Shown: positions 12,701 to 24,870 of the stretch, piece after piece | How positions within the stretch are numbered: the first letter of the stretch is position 1 | Layout: every line of letters starts with the position of its first letter | Assembly: GCA_024663395.1 (NCBI GenBank) | Contig: JANFAH010000053.1 | Span: 248,001 to 312,000, forward strand | Direction: 5' to 3' | Source: Pisolithus tinctorius | Lineage: Eukaryota; Basidiomycota; Agaricomycetes; Boletales; Pisolithaceae | Length of the DNA: 64,000 nt | Notes under the pieces: model-generated | Told to the model about the DNA's origin: nothing | What the model saw: the letters and a program-made list of their open reading frames with translations, nothing else | The model's database searches: none | Translations under genes and position numbers: made by a program

Positions 12701-12731
12701 GCTCTGCTAGGTCTGGGCGGTTTTGCTGATG
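12700..12731 (-). repeat. Right terminal inverted repeat of the Plavaka element
   Basis: Its reverse complement starts CATCAGCAAAA after TA, matching the left terminus (29 of 34 positions including TA). Confidence 0.75.
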
Positions 12732-12733
12732 TA

Positions 12734-12959
12734 TCAAGGTGGCAACCAGATGGGTTAGTGGGTTGATTATTGGTACTTTCCATGGAGTGTCAGGGTGTGG
12801 TAGCAGAGGAATATTGCCTTGAACAAGAACATCATTAACAGAGTTATAATTGAAGAGGGTTACAGTCATGTTCCATTCTACAAGCCATCCAATAATAAGC
12901 ACAGCAATATTGTATGTACATCGCCCGGTGGCTGAAGCTGAAGGTAGACGAAGTGGCAT
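12734..12959 (-). other. Coding-like flank right of the Plavaka insertion
   Basis: Read on the minus strand from ATG 12959, about 76 codons (through NIPLLPHPDTPWKVPIINPL) run up to the transposon edge at TA. The frame continues, after removal of the transposon and one TA, into 405 and downward for about 45 more codons. No family is recognised. It is probably part of a gene disrupted by the insertion. Confidence 0.3.
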
Positions 12960-13518
12960 GAAAGTTCATGCTCTACACTGTTCACAAAAGTCTAGGACGT
13001 GGAATCAGATTCAGTACCATCCCTGGTGAATGCGAAGACGAGGGACACATTCCGCTGAGTCGTCCTCCGTGGCGGCATGGTCACTCTCAAACGAATATTC
13101 ACTGTGCACTAATTCATACAGAATTGTGCATGAGTCACTGTCCACCGCAAGATCAACCTGTGTTATCGCTGCTATCGGAAAGGACGGACGTGCACTACCA
13201 GGCATTACCGCCAGCGTGGACTGGTAGAAACACAATTTTTCAGCCTTGGCGGCGTCCCGGAATACGGCCTATTACATACGAATCTAACCTCAGTTGAGTC
13301 AAGTGCGACGGCTTTGCAGCGCCACATATGAAGCCCCAGTCTGGGGTTAGGGTTTACAAGTGGAGATCACCTTCATGATCACTAAGGATCACCACTTTCA
13401 GATTTCTCCACCCGGAGTCGCCCATTCAACTGAAATCGACACCTGAATTTCCAAGGCTGGGGTGAAGGGGTACCATTTTATTGCAACAATATCGCTGGTT
13501 AGGGAGATCGTCATCGTC
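12960..13518. other. Intergenic region upstream of the helicase
   Basis: A short open frame on minus (13235-13011, rich in Asp and Ser) may be an upstream exon of the disrupted gene at 12959, but no splice could be supported. About 13373-13518 is the part of the helicase 5' flank that recurs inverted near 60.1-60.2 kb. Confidence 0.4.
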
Positions 13519-16500
13519 ATGGCCTCAGATGCGTCGTCCGACACGGCGGAATCACTTAGGGCCTTCATATCGCGTCAACGAACTCTTCTCTCCCTCGAAC
13601 GTGAAGCCGAGATCGAACGCACGTCTCTATTACTCACAAATTGCACCCCGCGACTTCTTGAGCAGAAGGGGCTTGCGTTGGGTAGTTTGGGTGTGGTCTC
13701 TGCAGGTATAGGACTCGGTGGAAAGACGTGCGTTCTCCAACCGATACTGTAGTAGCGGTGCACAGTGAACTTAGTCAAGAAGCGCAGATTAGTCGAATTA
13801 GAGCGTCCTGCGGCATTCCATTCTTCACAGCTGTTTCCACCTCATACGTTCAGGTACTTGGTGACTGGTCCACATCTTTCGTGATCTGACAATAGTAGGC
13901 CTGGAGATATTGCACGCGTCGAGGAAAATGTTTCTCTGGCATTGTCCAAAAAGCAAGCTGGAAAGACAAAGAAAGCACAGAATGCTGATACCGACGCGAA
14001 GACTTCCAGATCAGCAGAGGGAGTGGTGTACAAGGTAGGACTTAGTAGTTCTAACAGTACTGTGATCTCAAGGCTTCCTCAGGTAACGGATACCCGGATT
14101 GTCATAGCGCTCGATCCTCCAGACTCCGGAGATACAGACGTAGAGTTCCCCGAACGTTGTCGTGTTGTCAAGCTTGCCAACAGCATCACATATGACCGGT
14201 GAGATTATCGACGATGATTTTGTTCCGTTACGAATGGTCTGCAAACTAGGATGGAAAAGGCTCTCGATCGACTCGAGAAGACCGTACTTGCCTTCCTCTC
14301 GCAAGGTGGGCTACTGAAGGATTGATGATTTGATAACTGCACGTTCACTGTACTCTTCCCAGCCCGATGATAAGACCGATTACCAGTTGACGCCTCTTAT
14401 CCGCGTGCTGCTCGGAATGTCGCCTCCGTCCCAAACCAACGTACACAGATGATATCACCTTTTATGACCCCTCCCTAAATGCGAGCCAAAAACGAGCAGT
14501 TAAATTTGCTCTCGCAGCTAAAGAAGTAGCGTGCATCCATGGCCCGCCAGGTAACCTGTACTATTTAATATTTTTCTGACATTCTGACTCGTCCGTGCAG
14601 GAACTGGCAAGACCCACACTCTCATAGAAGTCATTAGGCAGCTTACCTCCACCCCTGTGGAGGCAGGTATACAGAATCCGACTCGTGTCCTCGTGTGTGG
14701 AGCATCTAACCTTTCAGTCGACAATATCCTCGAGCGGCTTCTTGCTCTCCCCGCACCTGATAAAGGAAAGGGGGATCCACTCAAAGTTACGCGTATCGGA
14801 CATCCAGCAAGGGTGATGGCGAACGAGGGAGTACTTGAGTCAACGCTAGAGGTGAAGGCGAGCCGCAGTGACCAAGTATGTTTAGCCTTACGCTTTCGAA
14901 AATGGAACGTGACAACCGGTATCAGGCAGCGCTTGCAAAGGACGTCAAAGCAGAGATAGATGCGGCGTTGGACGTTCTGGCTGGAAAAGGTAAGGGGAAG
15001 GGTGCCAAGAAACCACGTGGGCTTGAGCGAAAAAAAGATGTGGGAGGATGTAAGAGCACTGAGAAAGGAGTAGGTATTTCGGCTCTGGGAACAGAGTCAA
15101 ACCTCATCTTTTCGTCAGATACCGCCAACGAGAAGGCGGTGTTGTGAAGGCAGTCCTCGGAGAATCCCAAGTGCGCGATTCCTCATGAGAAGGTCATTGT
15201 CCCTTCGTTTTGACAGTCAATAGATTGTTCTCGCTACATGCCACACGGCGGGTGGCAGACAGCTTCAGAATCATACCTTTGACGTAGTCATCATCGATGA
15301 GGCTACACAGGCCATGGAAGTCGTATGTTAATTCACGATACTCCTTCTGATATATGTCCAATCTTAGAAACAGGTGTGCTGGTTCCTATATTCAAAGCCA
15401 AGAAACTCATCTTGGCGGGCGACCCGATGCAACTTCCTCCCACCATCCTATCTCTTGATAAGCGCAGAAAAAACGGTAGAGCCAAAGGTCCGACAGTGAA
15501 AGGTTCACCTGAAGTTAAGCAAAAGACGAACAAGAATTCTGCAAAGACTACCGAAAAGCCTCAAAGTCAGGCAATCCAGACGGAATCTGCGCAGGAACAG
15601 GAGTTCTCCAGTTCTACTGACTCTGACTCGGATTCAGTCAAGGGAGATGAATTTATTGCAGAGGAGGATGTTACCCCTGTGAATGACGAGACAGAAACAA
15701 AACCCGCACGACCTAAGAAGCCCGAAAAGCGGCCCATCCTCCGGCCCCCGCGTACGCTCGAGACCACACTCTTTGACCGCCTAGAGAAAATGTATGGTCC
15801 TGGAATCAAGTGTCTCCTTAACATCCAATACCGGTATGCATTTATTTAGAGGTAGCTCAGCTAAATTGTTTATGTGGACCTTCATCAGTATGCACGCCCA
15901 GATATGCGAGTTCCCTTCCAAAACACTCTACGCCTCCAAACTAAAGTCACACGAATCCGTCTCATCACATCTTCTGCAAGATTTGCCTAGCACGAGTGCA
16001 TTCGTCGCATCCGAGGATGACGACACTGTCAGGGAGGTTCTCAGAACGCCTGTTGTATTTTTCGATACTGCAGGTTGCGAGTACTTTGAAAGGTTGGAAG
16101 GGGACGGCGATGAGGGTAGTCGGTGTAATGAGAACGAGGCTATGGTCGTCAAGGCGTGGACCGAGAGACTGGTGAGTGGAATTTCGCTACTCCATGCATC
16201 ACGGAAATGAACCATATGGGCATAGGCCGGCGCTGGCTTGCATCCATCCCAGATAGCCATCATCACGCCGTATGCCGGCTCGTCTCTTGCAGCTTTACGC
16301 CGTGCTAACGCATGTTTCTGATAGGTACCAGGCACAGGTGACCCTCTTAACATCCCTTCTGCGTCCCATCTATGGTCCCGGGCTTGAGATTGGTACCGTT
16401 GATGGTATGCAGGGCCGCGAGAAAGATGCAGTGATCATCAGTCTTGTCCGAAGCAATGAAAAGGTCACTTTAAAAAACCGTTGTCCATCCTGCTCTGTTA

Positions 16501-16819
16501 ACAATTTGGTTTAGCGCGAGGTTGGTTTCCTGAAAGAGAAACGTCGGCTTAATGGTGCGTCGGACCAACGGTCAACCTTGCTTGACATCTTGGCACTCAC
16601 ACTTCTCACTTTAAGTTGCTATGACACGTGCAAAGAGACACTTGGTAAGCTGTGGTTTTAGTATCCTGTTTGCGATGCACTTGACTCTCATACAATGGTT
16701 TCGACAACAATAAGTGTGTCGTAGGCGATTCGTCGACAGTCCAACACGGCGGGGGGTATTTGAAGAAGTGGCTCGCTTGGCTGGAGGCAAATGCAGACGT
16801 GAGATTCGCAGAGGTGTAG
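13519..16819 (+). CDS. IGHMBP2/Hcs1-like superfamily 1 DNA/RNA helicase
   Basis: ATG 13519 opens a coiled-coil N-terminus. A beta-barrel-like segment ([10 protein letters not shown]) precedes helicase motifs. Motif Ia/Walker A GPPGTGKT is split by an intron at about 14551-14600. Motif [11 protein letters not shown] is near 15300; GDPMQLPPT lies near 15420. A roughly 110-residue Lys/Glu/Ser-rich insertion follows, then [19 protein letters not shown] near 16400 and [10 protein letters not shown] near 16620. It ends at TAG 16819. Family members unwind RNA/DNA 5'-3'. Two single-base shifts break conserved blocks: an extra C in CCC near 14430, and a missing G near 15381. Because the blocks on both sides are well conserved, these look like sequence errors or recent lesions. 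The 5' flank and first exon recur inverted at about 59.87-60.23 kb. Confidence 0.8.
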
Positions 16820-17292
16820 ACTGATGTGGACTGCAGTCACGATCAAACTCCCAGCCCAGGGCCACAGCAAGGTCCGCAGTTAATGGGGAATGTGTGGGCC
16901 TGCAAGTGGCTAGTGATCTATGTGCAGGCCCGCAGCGCGAGTAATGAAGATCATGATGGTAACGAATCTAGGGTACGAGCCAAATAACACAGGTAGCAAC
17001 GCGTGCAGTACATGTGGTTGGTTTGAATGTACCTGTCATCAGAAGGATAGCCTGGCTGTCGGCTCTCCAATCACGCAAACAGAGAAATCCAATATCAAAC
17101 CAACAACTTGTACAATGCAGCGGAAGTAACCAATCTCGAGTACCTTACAATCGAGAGGCTATATACAACAGTCAACCTTGCAGAAGAATAACAGTTAATG
17201 AATGAATACAATGTGAGCGTGAGCGTGCGTGTCGTGACGAAGGTAAAGAATATCACAATCGAGTAGCACGAGGACCAGCCTCGATGTCTATG
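16820..17292. other. Convergent intergenic region
   Basis: It lies between the helicase 3' end and the 3' end of the minus-strand AAA ATPase gene. No gene or repeat seen. Confidence 0.5.
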
Positions 17293-19655
17293 TCAATACT
17301 CGTCGGGATCGTTCAGGGAAGCATATTCCGAGACTGTCCGTACGTCCTCGTACTCCTGCACGACTTCCCGCATTGCAAAGCGCATAATAGGCGTGACCGG
17401 TACCAAACGCGGTCCAACGATCTCCTGCTCGTCGCCCTCGTCGATTTGTCCGAGGTCCCTCGTGGAGAGGTTGATAGGGTTCACCATTACCATCTCACCA
17501 TCCTCGGACGACTCGACGCCCACCGTGCCGCTTGCACCGCCAATATACGAGTTGTTGCTCATCATCCGCGTCGTCATAGGTACTGGTGACGCCGGCTCTC
17601 TGATGGTAGGTTGGTCACTGGTGTCTTTGAATCCGACGGGATCTGTCCAGTGAAGGTCGAGTACGCGACCCTTCACCATACCGTCGACTGCACGAACGCC
17701 GATTTCACGGCACAGGAGGAAATAAGGAAGGTGCGTCGTGGAAGGCTGGCTAAGTTTGCTCATGACCTTGAGAAGTTGCATGGCGCTGAAGTCAGCGGAG
17801 TAGTCTTCCAGACCGCTTTCGCGAGCGGATGAGTAAGATTTGAACCCTGCTGGGCCCAACGCAGCGTGAAGGGCATCAGGACCACTGGAGCGGGGCCGAG
17901 GAGCAGGGGTCGATGGTGTGATAGGCTCTTGTCCGGGCGGACCAGAAATTTGGGAGGAGTGAATGATATGGAGGTTGAGAATAGCGTGGGCTTGAAGGAA
18001 GTGGGCACTCTGCTTGACTATGTTCGCCTGTCAGTACACTGCAGCTCGAGACAATTGCAACAACGTACTGTCAAAGTTACCTCCAGCGCTCACTGCAATA
18101 TTTGTGAGGGCGAACGAATTTAACATTTCAGGTTCTCATACCGTAGTCATCAATGTAATCCTGCCAATGGGCCAGCTTCCCGCCAAACGCTTCGTAGAGC
18201 AGCTCAAAAGACAGTGCATGTCGCAACGTTTCCGGGACACGAGGTAGCAAACGTTCAAAGAAAAATGTACGCATTTCCGTCTTCGAGCAGTCGCCAACAG
18301 TGATGATCTACGCACATTCCAGTTATTGGGAACAAACACAGGAGAACACAACATACTTTGCAATGCTGCATCACATTCAACTGCCTCAGCCAGGTATGGT
18401 AGAACGGATCACTGGTCGCGTGGATGACGTGACACAGCCTGTCCTGCTTGGTGAGAGCGAGCATAGAATCGAGTAGGCACCTCATGGTGTCCACAGACTG
18501 GATCAGTGCTGGTCTACGCATATACCCGATCAACGTTGAAGCTCGGAGTGACAAATGTTATATCGCCTACAGTCTGTGAGCCTCGTCGAAAAACAGCACC
18601 GGCATTCTCTTTACAAATTTCTCAGGATCCTTTTCTCGTGGGTTAGAATTGACAGCAGTTGAAGACATCTCTCGTGCACCATCGCAGCTCCTTCTACCGT
18701 TACGATGGAAAAACTTAGATATTGCCGAAGGATGGTTCACCTGTGTCTGGTCCGAAGACGCGTCTGACCCCTTCTTCCCAATTGGGGCGAGTTCGGAGCT
18801 TTCAAGAGGTTCAAACTCGGCGTACCTCAGCAACGAACTCTGAAGCATCGTCAGGGAGAACCTATAGCGCAACATGTATCTGTTTCTTACCTGGAATAGT
18901 TCCATGAGTCGAGCAACGTCACTTGTCCGGACCTGAGACCCAATGCTTCCGACGGGAGCCTCCGAGATCCGACGCTCAACATTCAAACGATCGTGCTGGG
19001 CGCAATCAATCTCCCTCACATCGTCTCCATTCCGCGCCACTCACTTTGAAACCCCAAGCTTCCTTTCGGAATTCCTCGAACCCCGGCAAGTTGGCTGCAA
19101 TTTCCTCGAAGTATTGTTCCATCTGCTGACTGAGGCTCATGTAGAGGCCGAAAACGTCGGCAAAACCCGGTATGCGTAGGTCGAAATGCAGGACGTGATA
19201 TCGGTCATTCGCAAGGACTTCCCGGATGAGCGCGGTCTGTGTGATACAAAGGAGTCAATTACCGATTAGTCCAGTGATATGGAAAGCACTGGATGTTTGA
19301 GACGTGCCTTCCCAACCGAACTTGCGCCGAAGACAACGGTGAAGGACGGCGCACCGCCCAGTGCACGATCGATAGCACGCATCTCGGCTTCTCTGTGAAA
19401 GAATCCTGGCAGACGGGTAAACGTATGTTTTGCCCGCAGCTGGGAGCGTTCACGCTCTTCCTTAATCTCCTTGCGTGCCTCCTCCAAGAGGCGCTTTGAC
19501 TCGGTCAAGGAACGAACGGTCTCAGAGGGCTAATAGTAGTTAGGATAGCAGTGAGACGGCGTTACGACAAGATATCGGTCAAACGTACATTCATAAGGAC
19601 ACCGAAAATCTCGCTCATCCCGAAAAGGTTCCTGCGACCGATGTCCGCACTGAAG
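17293..19655 (-). CDS. AAA-type P-loop ATPase (archaeal ATPase-like), conserved basidiomycete protein
   Basis: Several exons with 46-60 bp introns, stop at 17293. The N-terminal helical part (LTESKRLLEEARKEIKEERE) is followed by HREAEMRAIDRALGG and Walker A GASSVGKT (split by an intron near 19270). Then come FDLRIPGFADVFGLYMSLSQ, HDRLNVERR, Walker B LFFDEAHRL near 18570, and CHVIHATSDPFYHTWLRQLN, a sensor-like block. A C-terminal domain contains FELLYEAFGGKLAHWQDYID, and the tail is rich in Ser, Asp and Glu. The layout resembles STAND/archaeal-type AAA ATPases annotated as hypothetical in many basidiomycetes; the cellular role is unknown. No frameshift seen. The first exon is not settled: the frame is secure from about 19640 (NLFGMSEIFGVLMN), and the true start may lie up to 19790. 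Confidence 0.7.
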
Positions 19656-20939
19656 GCTGCTGAACTTCTTCGATGGGGAGGTTTGAGGAAAAGAGCCAAT
19701 GGATCGTGTTAGAGCGTTGAGGTCGCGGATTTGGACTGGTAGAAGCACGGTGAGCCCTGTTAGACCTGGATCGCATTGCCTGGGTATGATGGGTAGCGGC
19801 CAGCTTGAAGCGGTCGATAAAACAGGTGGTGTGCAGGGATGAGTTGTCAAGTGAACAAAAAAGTTCAAGAACGATGAGAGAGAAGTAGGGGAAATGAGTG
19901 TGAAGTAGAATGGAATGCAGCTGCACGCGTACCCCCTTATGCACGACTGAACTGGCGGGAACCGTTTGCACAGCATGAGCACGAGTGTGCGTGGTGAAGA
20001 CGTGGATGGATGATACACGTTGTTCAGGCGAGGCCGTCGCTCTCGCTAAACGCACAGACAAGGCGTTACGAGGACCTTGTCGATAAACCATTGAGACCTT
20101 GGTGCGTTGCATACTTGAGGACAAAGCCTAATGCCGTGATCCCAACTTGAAGTTCGGTGTGCTGCTCGTTGAATCGTCGTGTCATCCCAGGTTGTTGGTC
20201 GGACGACCTTATAGTTATTTTTGCATTCTCACCTGCTTAGTATACCTAACGGGCCGGGGCTGAGTAAAATGGGTGGAATCTGTAGAACTTTATGAGTACT
20301 GGAATTCTGGAAGCGATGCATAGGGGGATAGATCAGTCCATTCCATGTCACGGAAGACGTCATCGATGTTCCGAAGCGAAAGACGCGGATCTGCACAACG
20401 TACTACAGCAAAACATTTCCCGTCGTAAATTGTGACTTTTACTTGGAATCTTGGTTCACATCAATTCGTATACACTCGAACATGCTATGACCATGACCCA
20501 ACCTAGTGCGCGCCACGCCGTGACTCGGGTGGGATACTAATATTAACACGAAGAGGCGGCTACTATATAACTTGCCACTCATGGCCTGATTTACCTGATC
20601 TACTTACCTCCCAGTTCCTATCCCTCCCGATGGTATATTTTGAGTAAGTACATCGGTGCAAATATGACCTTGCCTTGGTCAGCACATGGTTTTCACCTGA
20701 TGTCTTGGGGCGAGGAGCGTGTCAAGAATGACTCGGGCATTCGCCAAAGGGTGACTCCGGCCAGCTTGCCCTTAAATCAATTATTCAATTGCGATGCCCT
20801 ATGATCGATATCGAGCGCGATTGGACAGACGTCGGTACAGAGTCGGAGAAGCGATGATGAGTAAAAGTACTGAATACCTGGAACTCTATGTTAAACTGCA
20901 CAGTGAAAGTAGGTGACCCGCGGAAAGCTTTGACGAGAA
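19656..20939. other. Intergenic region
   Basis: Its start may include the 5' exon and promoter of the AAA ATPase gene. The rest shows no convincing gene, tandem repeat or transposon feature. Confidence 0.5.
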
Positions 20940-22778
20940 TCAATAAGGATAATTATCATCATCGTCTACGTCCGAGCCATCAGAATATATGGCCGCTATT
21001 GGTCGACCACCGCCGAAACTTCGTGGAGCAAAATCACTTTCCTGTTCATCATCGTCATCTGAGGGTACGACGATGGTGCGGTTGCGTATCCTTCGAGAGG
21101 GTAGAGGAACCGGATCTTCCTCTTCCTCCTCTGAATGCGAGTGGCCTTCCGGGAACTGGTCGTGACCATCTGCATCGTCGAAGATTTCGTATATTCGCGG
21201 GCGTTCCGCATCCTCATCGTCTGAAAGTTCGTATATCCGGGGGCGATCCGCATCCTCGTCGTCGATAAAGCTTCCTTCGTACTCTTCGTCATCACTATCA
21301 TCGTCTTCCTCATACTCATAGATACCCTCGGCTTCAACATCCTCGCCATCTTCATCTTCATCAAAAATGGGCATGGCGTCCATCATCAAACTATAGTCGG
21401 CCAAAAAATGCCAAGGAAACAACGGGGCATCGTAATCCGCATCATCCACGTCATCAGCGTCTCCAACCTCCAAGCCCATCCACCCGGGATCGTCATCCAT
21501 ATCCACCTCCTCGGCGCTGGGGTCATCGACGAGGTACCCTAGGTCTACATCGTCGTCATCTTCGTGATGCCTGTGGCCAGGATATTCGCATCCGCAGCCC
21601 GTGCAGACACCATTCCAAATCTCGTGCATGCAAGTCAAGCAGCGGTATATCCCACCATCCTCCATATCAAGCATGCCAACATCCTCGCCTCGAGCAGGGT
21701 TGTGGACGTCACGGCCACCATGGGGAATCCTTGGAAAGATATTAGCCCAGGGATCAGCGTTAAAATTCTGGTTTTCTGGAGGATCAGAGGGAGCAGCAGA
21801 TTGGTTACGAACGAGGTTGGTCTTTGAGACGGACTGTACGATGTTCTTGAAACCCCATATTTCGATGGGGCGGTTACGAATGACAGCCCGACAGTGAGGG
21901 CAAGTCTTTTTCCGTGAAGTAACAGGAATGGTGGGTCGATCGTCAGGTGGTGGCGCTTTAAACCACTGGACGAGACAATCGTAGCACGCGAGATGTCCGC
22001 AGGGTGAGAGGGCGTATGGTTTGTGCATGAATTCTAGGCATATTTGACAAGTGATGGCCTGTTGCACTTGGTTGAGCAGTGCTTGATGGGATAGCAGCAA
22101 CTTGGAGGTAAAACGTTCGTGTCATAACGAAAGCAACGTTTATGGAAGGGGAGAACATACCTCATTCTTCGTTGCGAGTTCCTGTGTCAGTTGCTTTACC
22201 TTGGTCTCTAACGAAACCGTAGTGGGTAAAGCAACAAACTCTGAATCGTTAGCTCCCTTATTCTGTGTCGCGCCATACGTATCAAGCCTCAAGGCTGTAA
22301 TCTGGTGATTGCCGCGTACCGGACTAGGCACAACAGGGTTATCTGTTGTCTCACCCGCGTCGTCTTTCACCTCTGGTACGGAAGTAGTCAATGCATCCGC
22401 GGGCATTTCCGGCGTCGGTAACTTTGAAACGCGCTTGGAGGACGAGTCAACTTCAGGCGCCGCAGACGAGAACCGTATGATCACGTTGCGCGCCAACGAT
22501 GTCTTTGAAGTAGGTTGTCGGTGTGGACCCGTAGGGATGGGATTGTTCTCAAAGGGACTGTTTTGGTTTACGATCGGTACCTTCTTCTTCTTCTTCTTCC
22601 GCCGCTTGTTATTGTCCCGATGAGAATCACGCCCGGAGTGCGAGCCGGGAGATGTTTGATCCACCCTTTGTTTCTTGGCCACTCTATTAGACACGACTTC
22701 CGTGTCGGTTGTGTATCTCTTTAGACCGTTGGGCTGTGAACTGGGCCCCGGCTTCGCTGGACGCGTCGTGGAAGGCAT
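20940..22778 (-). CDS. RING-finger E3 ubiquitin ligase candidate with acidic tail
   Basis: Two exons, 22778-22161 and 22100-20940, separated by a 60-bp intron; 592 aa. Residues 1-200 are basic and low complexity (Lys-rich run near 62, a likely nuclear signal) and end in a short coiled coil. The second exon begins with a C3HC4 RING: CQICL, then CGHLACYDCL and CPHCRAVI, about residues 225-285. A later Cys-rich element, CLTCMHEIWNGVCTGCGC near 375, could bind another zinc. The remaining 200 residues are extremely acidic and include a near-tandem repeat around RPRIYEL and RPRIYEI. Known RING proteins recruit E2 enzymes; substrate is unknown. Nucleus or chromatin is a reasonable guess. The frame is intact. 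Confidence 0.85.
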
Positions 22779-23680
22779 CTAAGGGTGAACCTCGAAGGTC
22801 CCGCCACGGAACGGACTAATTTGTAGTGTTATTCCCACGCCTCATCTGTAAGTGGCACATTGATTATGTCAGCCTGAGGGACTGAACGGGGAGGCGAGTT
22901 AGGAGGTAATATTTAGTTCGTTCGGACCAGAGGGCTTTACTTGCTCAAGCTTTTATACTTCCTTAAAACACCCTTGTCGTGCGAGATGACGGCCGTCAGC
23001 CCAGGTCCACCTCGACCTTCGATGGTATCCGTGTCCATCGTATCACAACTGCACGGAAGAATTTTTGTTCTCCGTGACTGCCATAAATGAGATTGTCTCA
23101 CACCTGTAGTATTACCGCGTCGTTGGTTTGGGTTCGGAAAGGTTGACCACTGCTCACCGGCGATGGTACGGATGATGTGGCGACACGTTCTCCCCTGACC
23201 GACTGGCCGCCGGACGAATTACCTGCCAGTTTATCTGTCGTTTGTGGACATGGCCATGTGGAACGTTCCTTCCAAGCCACTGTGGCTCGGATGGGAAACA
23301 AGGCAGGTACCAGTCTGTAACTGATTCTGAATCAGTAGCTCAGTTATGCCATTTGATTGTGAGGTATAATTGCGTAGTGCGATCGAGAGAAGCGAACTCA
23401 GTCATAACTAGTCTCATGCAACTTTTATCAGGGGTCAAGCAACGAGCTAGTTTGAACGTTTACGAAGCCATTGATGACAAGTCACCTTGTTTACAAGGTC
23501 ACTGCACCCCGAAAATTGAGACGCTTTTTTGGACATCCGCGCATATGCGTCAACAACAAGTCCGCGCGGCAAATCCCACCAGCCACATAACCTCGCGGTC
23601 AGCATCGATGATTGCAAGGCAAGCCGATGGCCGATGACGGACATTATGTATCATAGTAGTTTAGTGTTCGGTGCACATCC
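22779..23680. other. Intergenic region including the probable Helitron 3' end
   Basis: No gene is supported. The Helitron gene on minus ends at 23681, so the element 3' terminus (hairpin plus CTRR) should lie in about 23300-23680. A palindrome CCTTGTAAACAAGG at about 23484-23497 is one candidate hairpin, but I could not fix the end. Confidence 0.35.
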
Positions 23681-24002
23681 TCATGTCTGAGCATGTAAAC
23701 GTCTGTATACAGCTCCTGACGCCTTCGTCATTTGCCACCACTGCTTCGTCCTATCATCCATTTTATCCAAACACTTGTCTTCATTCCTTAAATATTCACT
23801 GGGATGCTGCGTGAAGAGCCGCACATCGAAGTCTCTTAAAAGCCGAATCGTGTCACGCCCCCGGCTCCTTGACAAAGCGACATATGCGTTGAATGGTGTC
23901 AATTGACCACTAGGCAGCGTGCCGATGTCCACGATGCAGTGCTCTAGTGTTTGTGCCTGCGTGCAATAGTCCGTGAATGCATAAGCTGCTGTTATTGGCA
24001 AT

Positions 24003-24009
24003 TGCACAC
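24003..24009 (+). repeat. Left target-site duplication TGCACAC
   Basis: Identical to 29395-29401. One copy restores the helicase reading frame when the element is removed. Confidence 0.85.
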
Positions 24010-24134
24010 CACATGATTCAGTCACTTGTAAGCCTAAAAGTGGGTCATCCGACGTGTACATTTTGTCCTGAAACTGGGACTAACCGACATCGGCCGGTGG
24101 TCCCTAGGGGTGGGTAGGCCGGACTGTGAAGGTG
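24010..24134 (+). repeat. Left terminal inverted repeat
   Basis: Pairs with the reverse complement of about 29270-29394. The outermost bases are CA on both ends; positions 3-7 differ, then long matching blocks follow. Confidence 0.8.
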
Positions 24135-24862
24135 GGGTCGGCCGACCCAGCTGGAGGGTGGACCCACTGCCTGAAAGTGGGTTCAGCCGACCTGGCTGGA
24201 GGGTGGACCCACTGCCTGAAAGTGGGGTCGGCCGACCTGACTGGAGGGCAGACCCACCTCCTGGAAGTGGGGTCGGCCGACCCGGCTGGAGGGCGGACCC
24301 ACCTCCTGAAAGTGGGTTCAGCCGACCTGGCTGGAGGGTGGACCCACTGCCTGAAAGTGGGGTCGGCCGACCTGGCTGGAGGGCAGACCCACCTCCTGGA
24401 AGTGGGGTCAGCTGACCTGGCTGGAGGGTGGACCCACGTCCTGAAAGTGGGGTCGGCCGACCCAGCTGGAGGGTGGACCCACTGCCTGAAAGTGGGTTCA
24501 GCCGACCTGGCTGGAGGGTGGACCCACTGCCTGAAAGTGGGGTCGGCCGACCTGACTGGAGGGCAGACCCACCTCCTGGAAGTGGGGTCAGCCGACCTGG
24601 CTGGAGGGTGGACCCACCTCCTGAAAGTGGGGTCGGCTGACCCAGCTGGAGGGTGGACCCACTGCCTGAAAGTGGGTTCAGCCGACCTGGCTGGAGGGTG
24701 GACCCACTGCCTGAAAGTGGGGTTGGCCGACCTGGCTGGAGGGCAGACCCACCTCCTGGAAGTGGGGTTGGCCAACCTGGCTGGAGGGTGGACCCACCTC
24801 CTGGAAGTGGGGTCGGCCGACATGATTGGAGGATGGACCCACCTCCTGGAAGTGGGGTCTGA
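24118..24862 (+). repeat. Left 45-bp tandem array (about 16 units)
   Basis: The unit runs AAGTGGGGTCGGCCGACC, then CTGGAGGGTGGACCCAC plus about ten bases. Variants differ mainly at a few transitions. Because 45 is a multiple of 3 and the unit lacks stops in several frames, open frames of 250-280 codons appear on both strands with 15-residue repeats; I treat these as by-products of the repeat, not genes. The array is inverted relative to 27593-29280. Confidence 0.95.
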
Positions 24863-24870
24863 CATGATTT

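Larger units (their letters stand above)
408..12731 (+). mobile_element. Plavaka-type (CACTA-like) DNA transposon with a nested Copia
   Basis: The ends are imperfect inverted repeats: 34 bp including the TA, with 5 mismatches, mostly transitions; both begin TACATCAGCAAAA read inward. A TA flanks each side (406-407 and 12732-12733) and is the likely target duplication. Just inside both ends lie stretches dense in CTAGG/GCTAGG words. The element carries a spliced Plavaka transposase (8118-12345) and a divergent passenger gene (2794-1362 or 975). Without the Copia insertion it would be about 7.15 kb. The transposase has one in-frame TGA, so the copy is probably not autonomous. Classification rests on the transposase; the ends come from direct comparison of the two flanks. 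Confidence 0.82.

Noticed and set aside
23300..23680. Helitron 3' end hairpin
   Set aside because: Several weak palindromes but no clear hairpin followed by CTRR; the boundary was left open.
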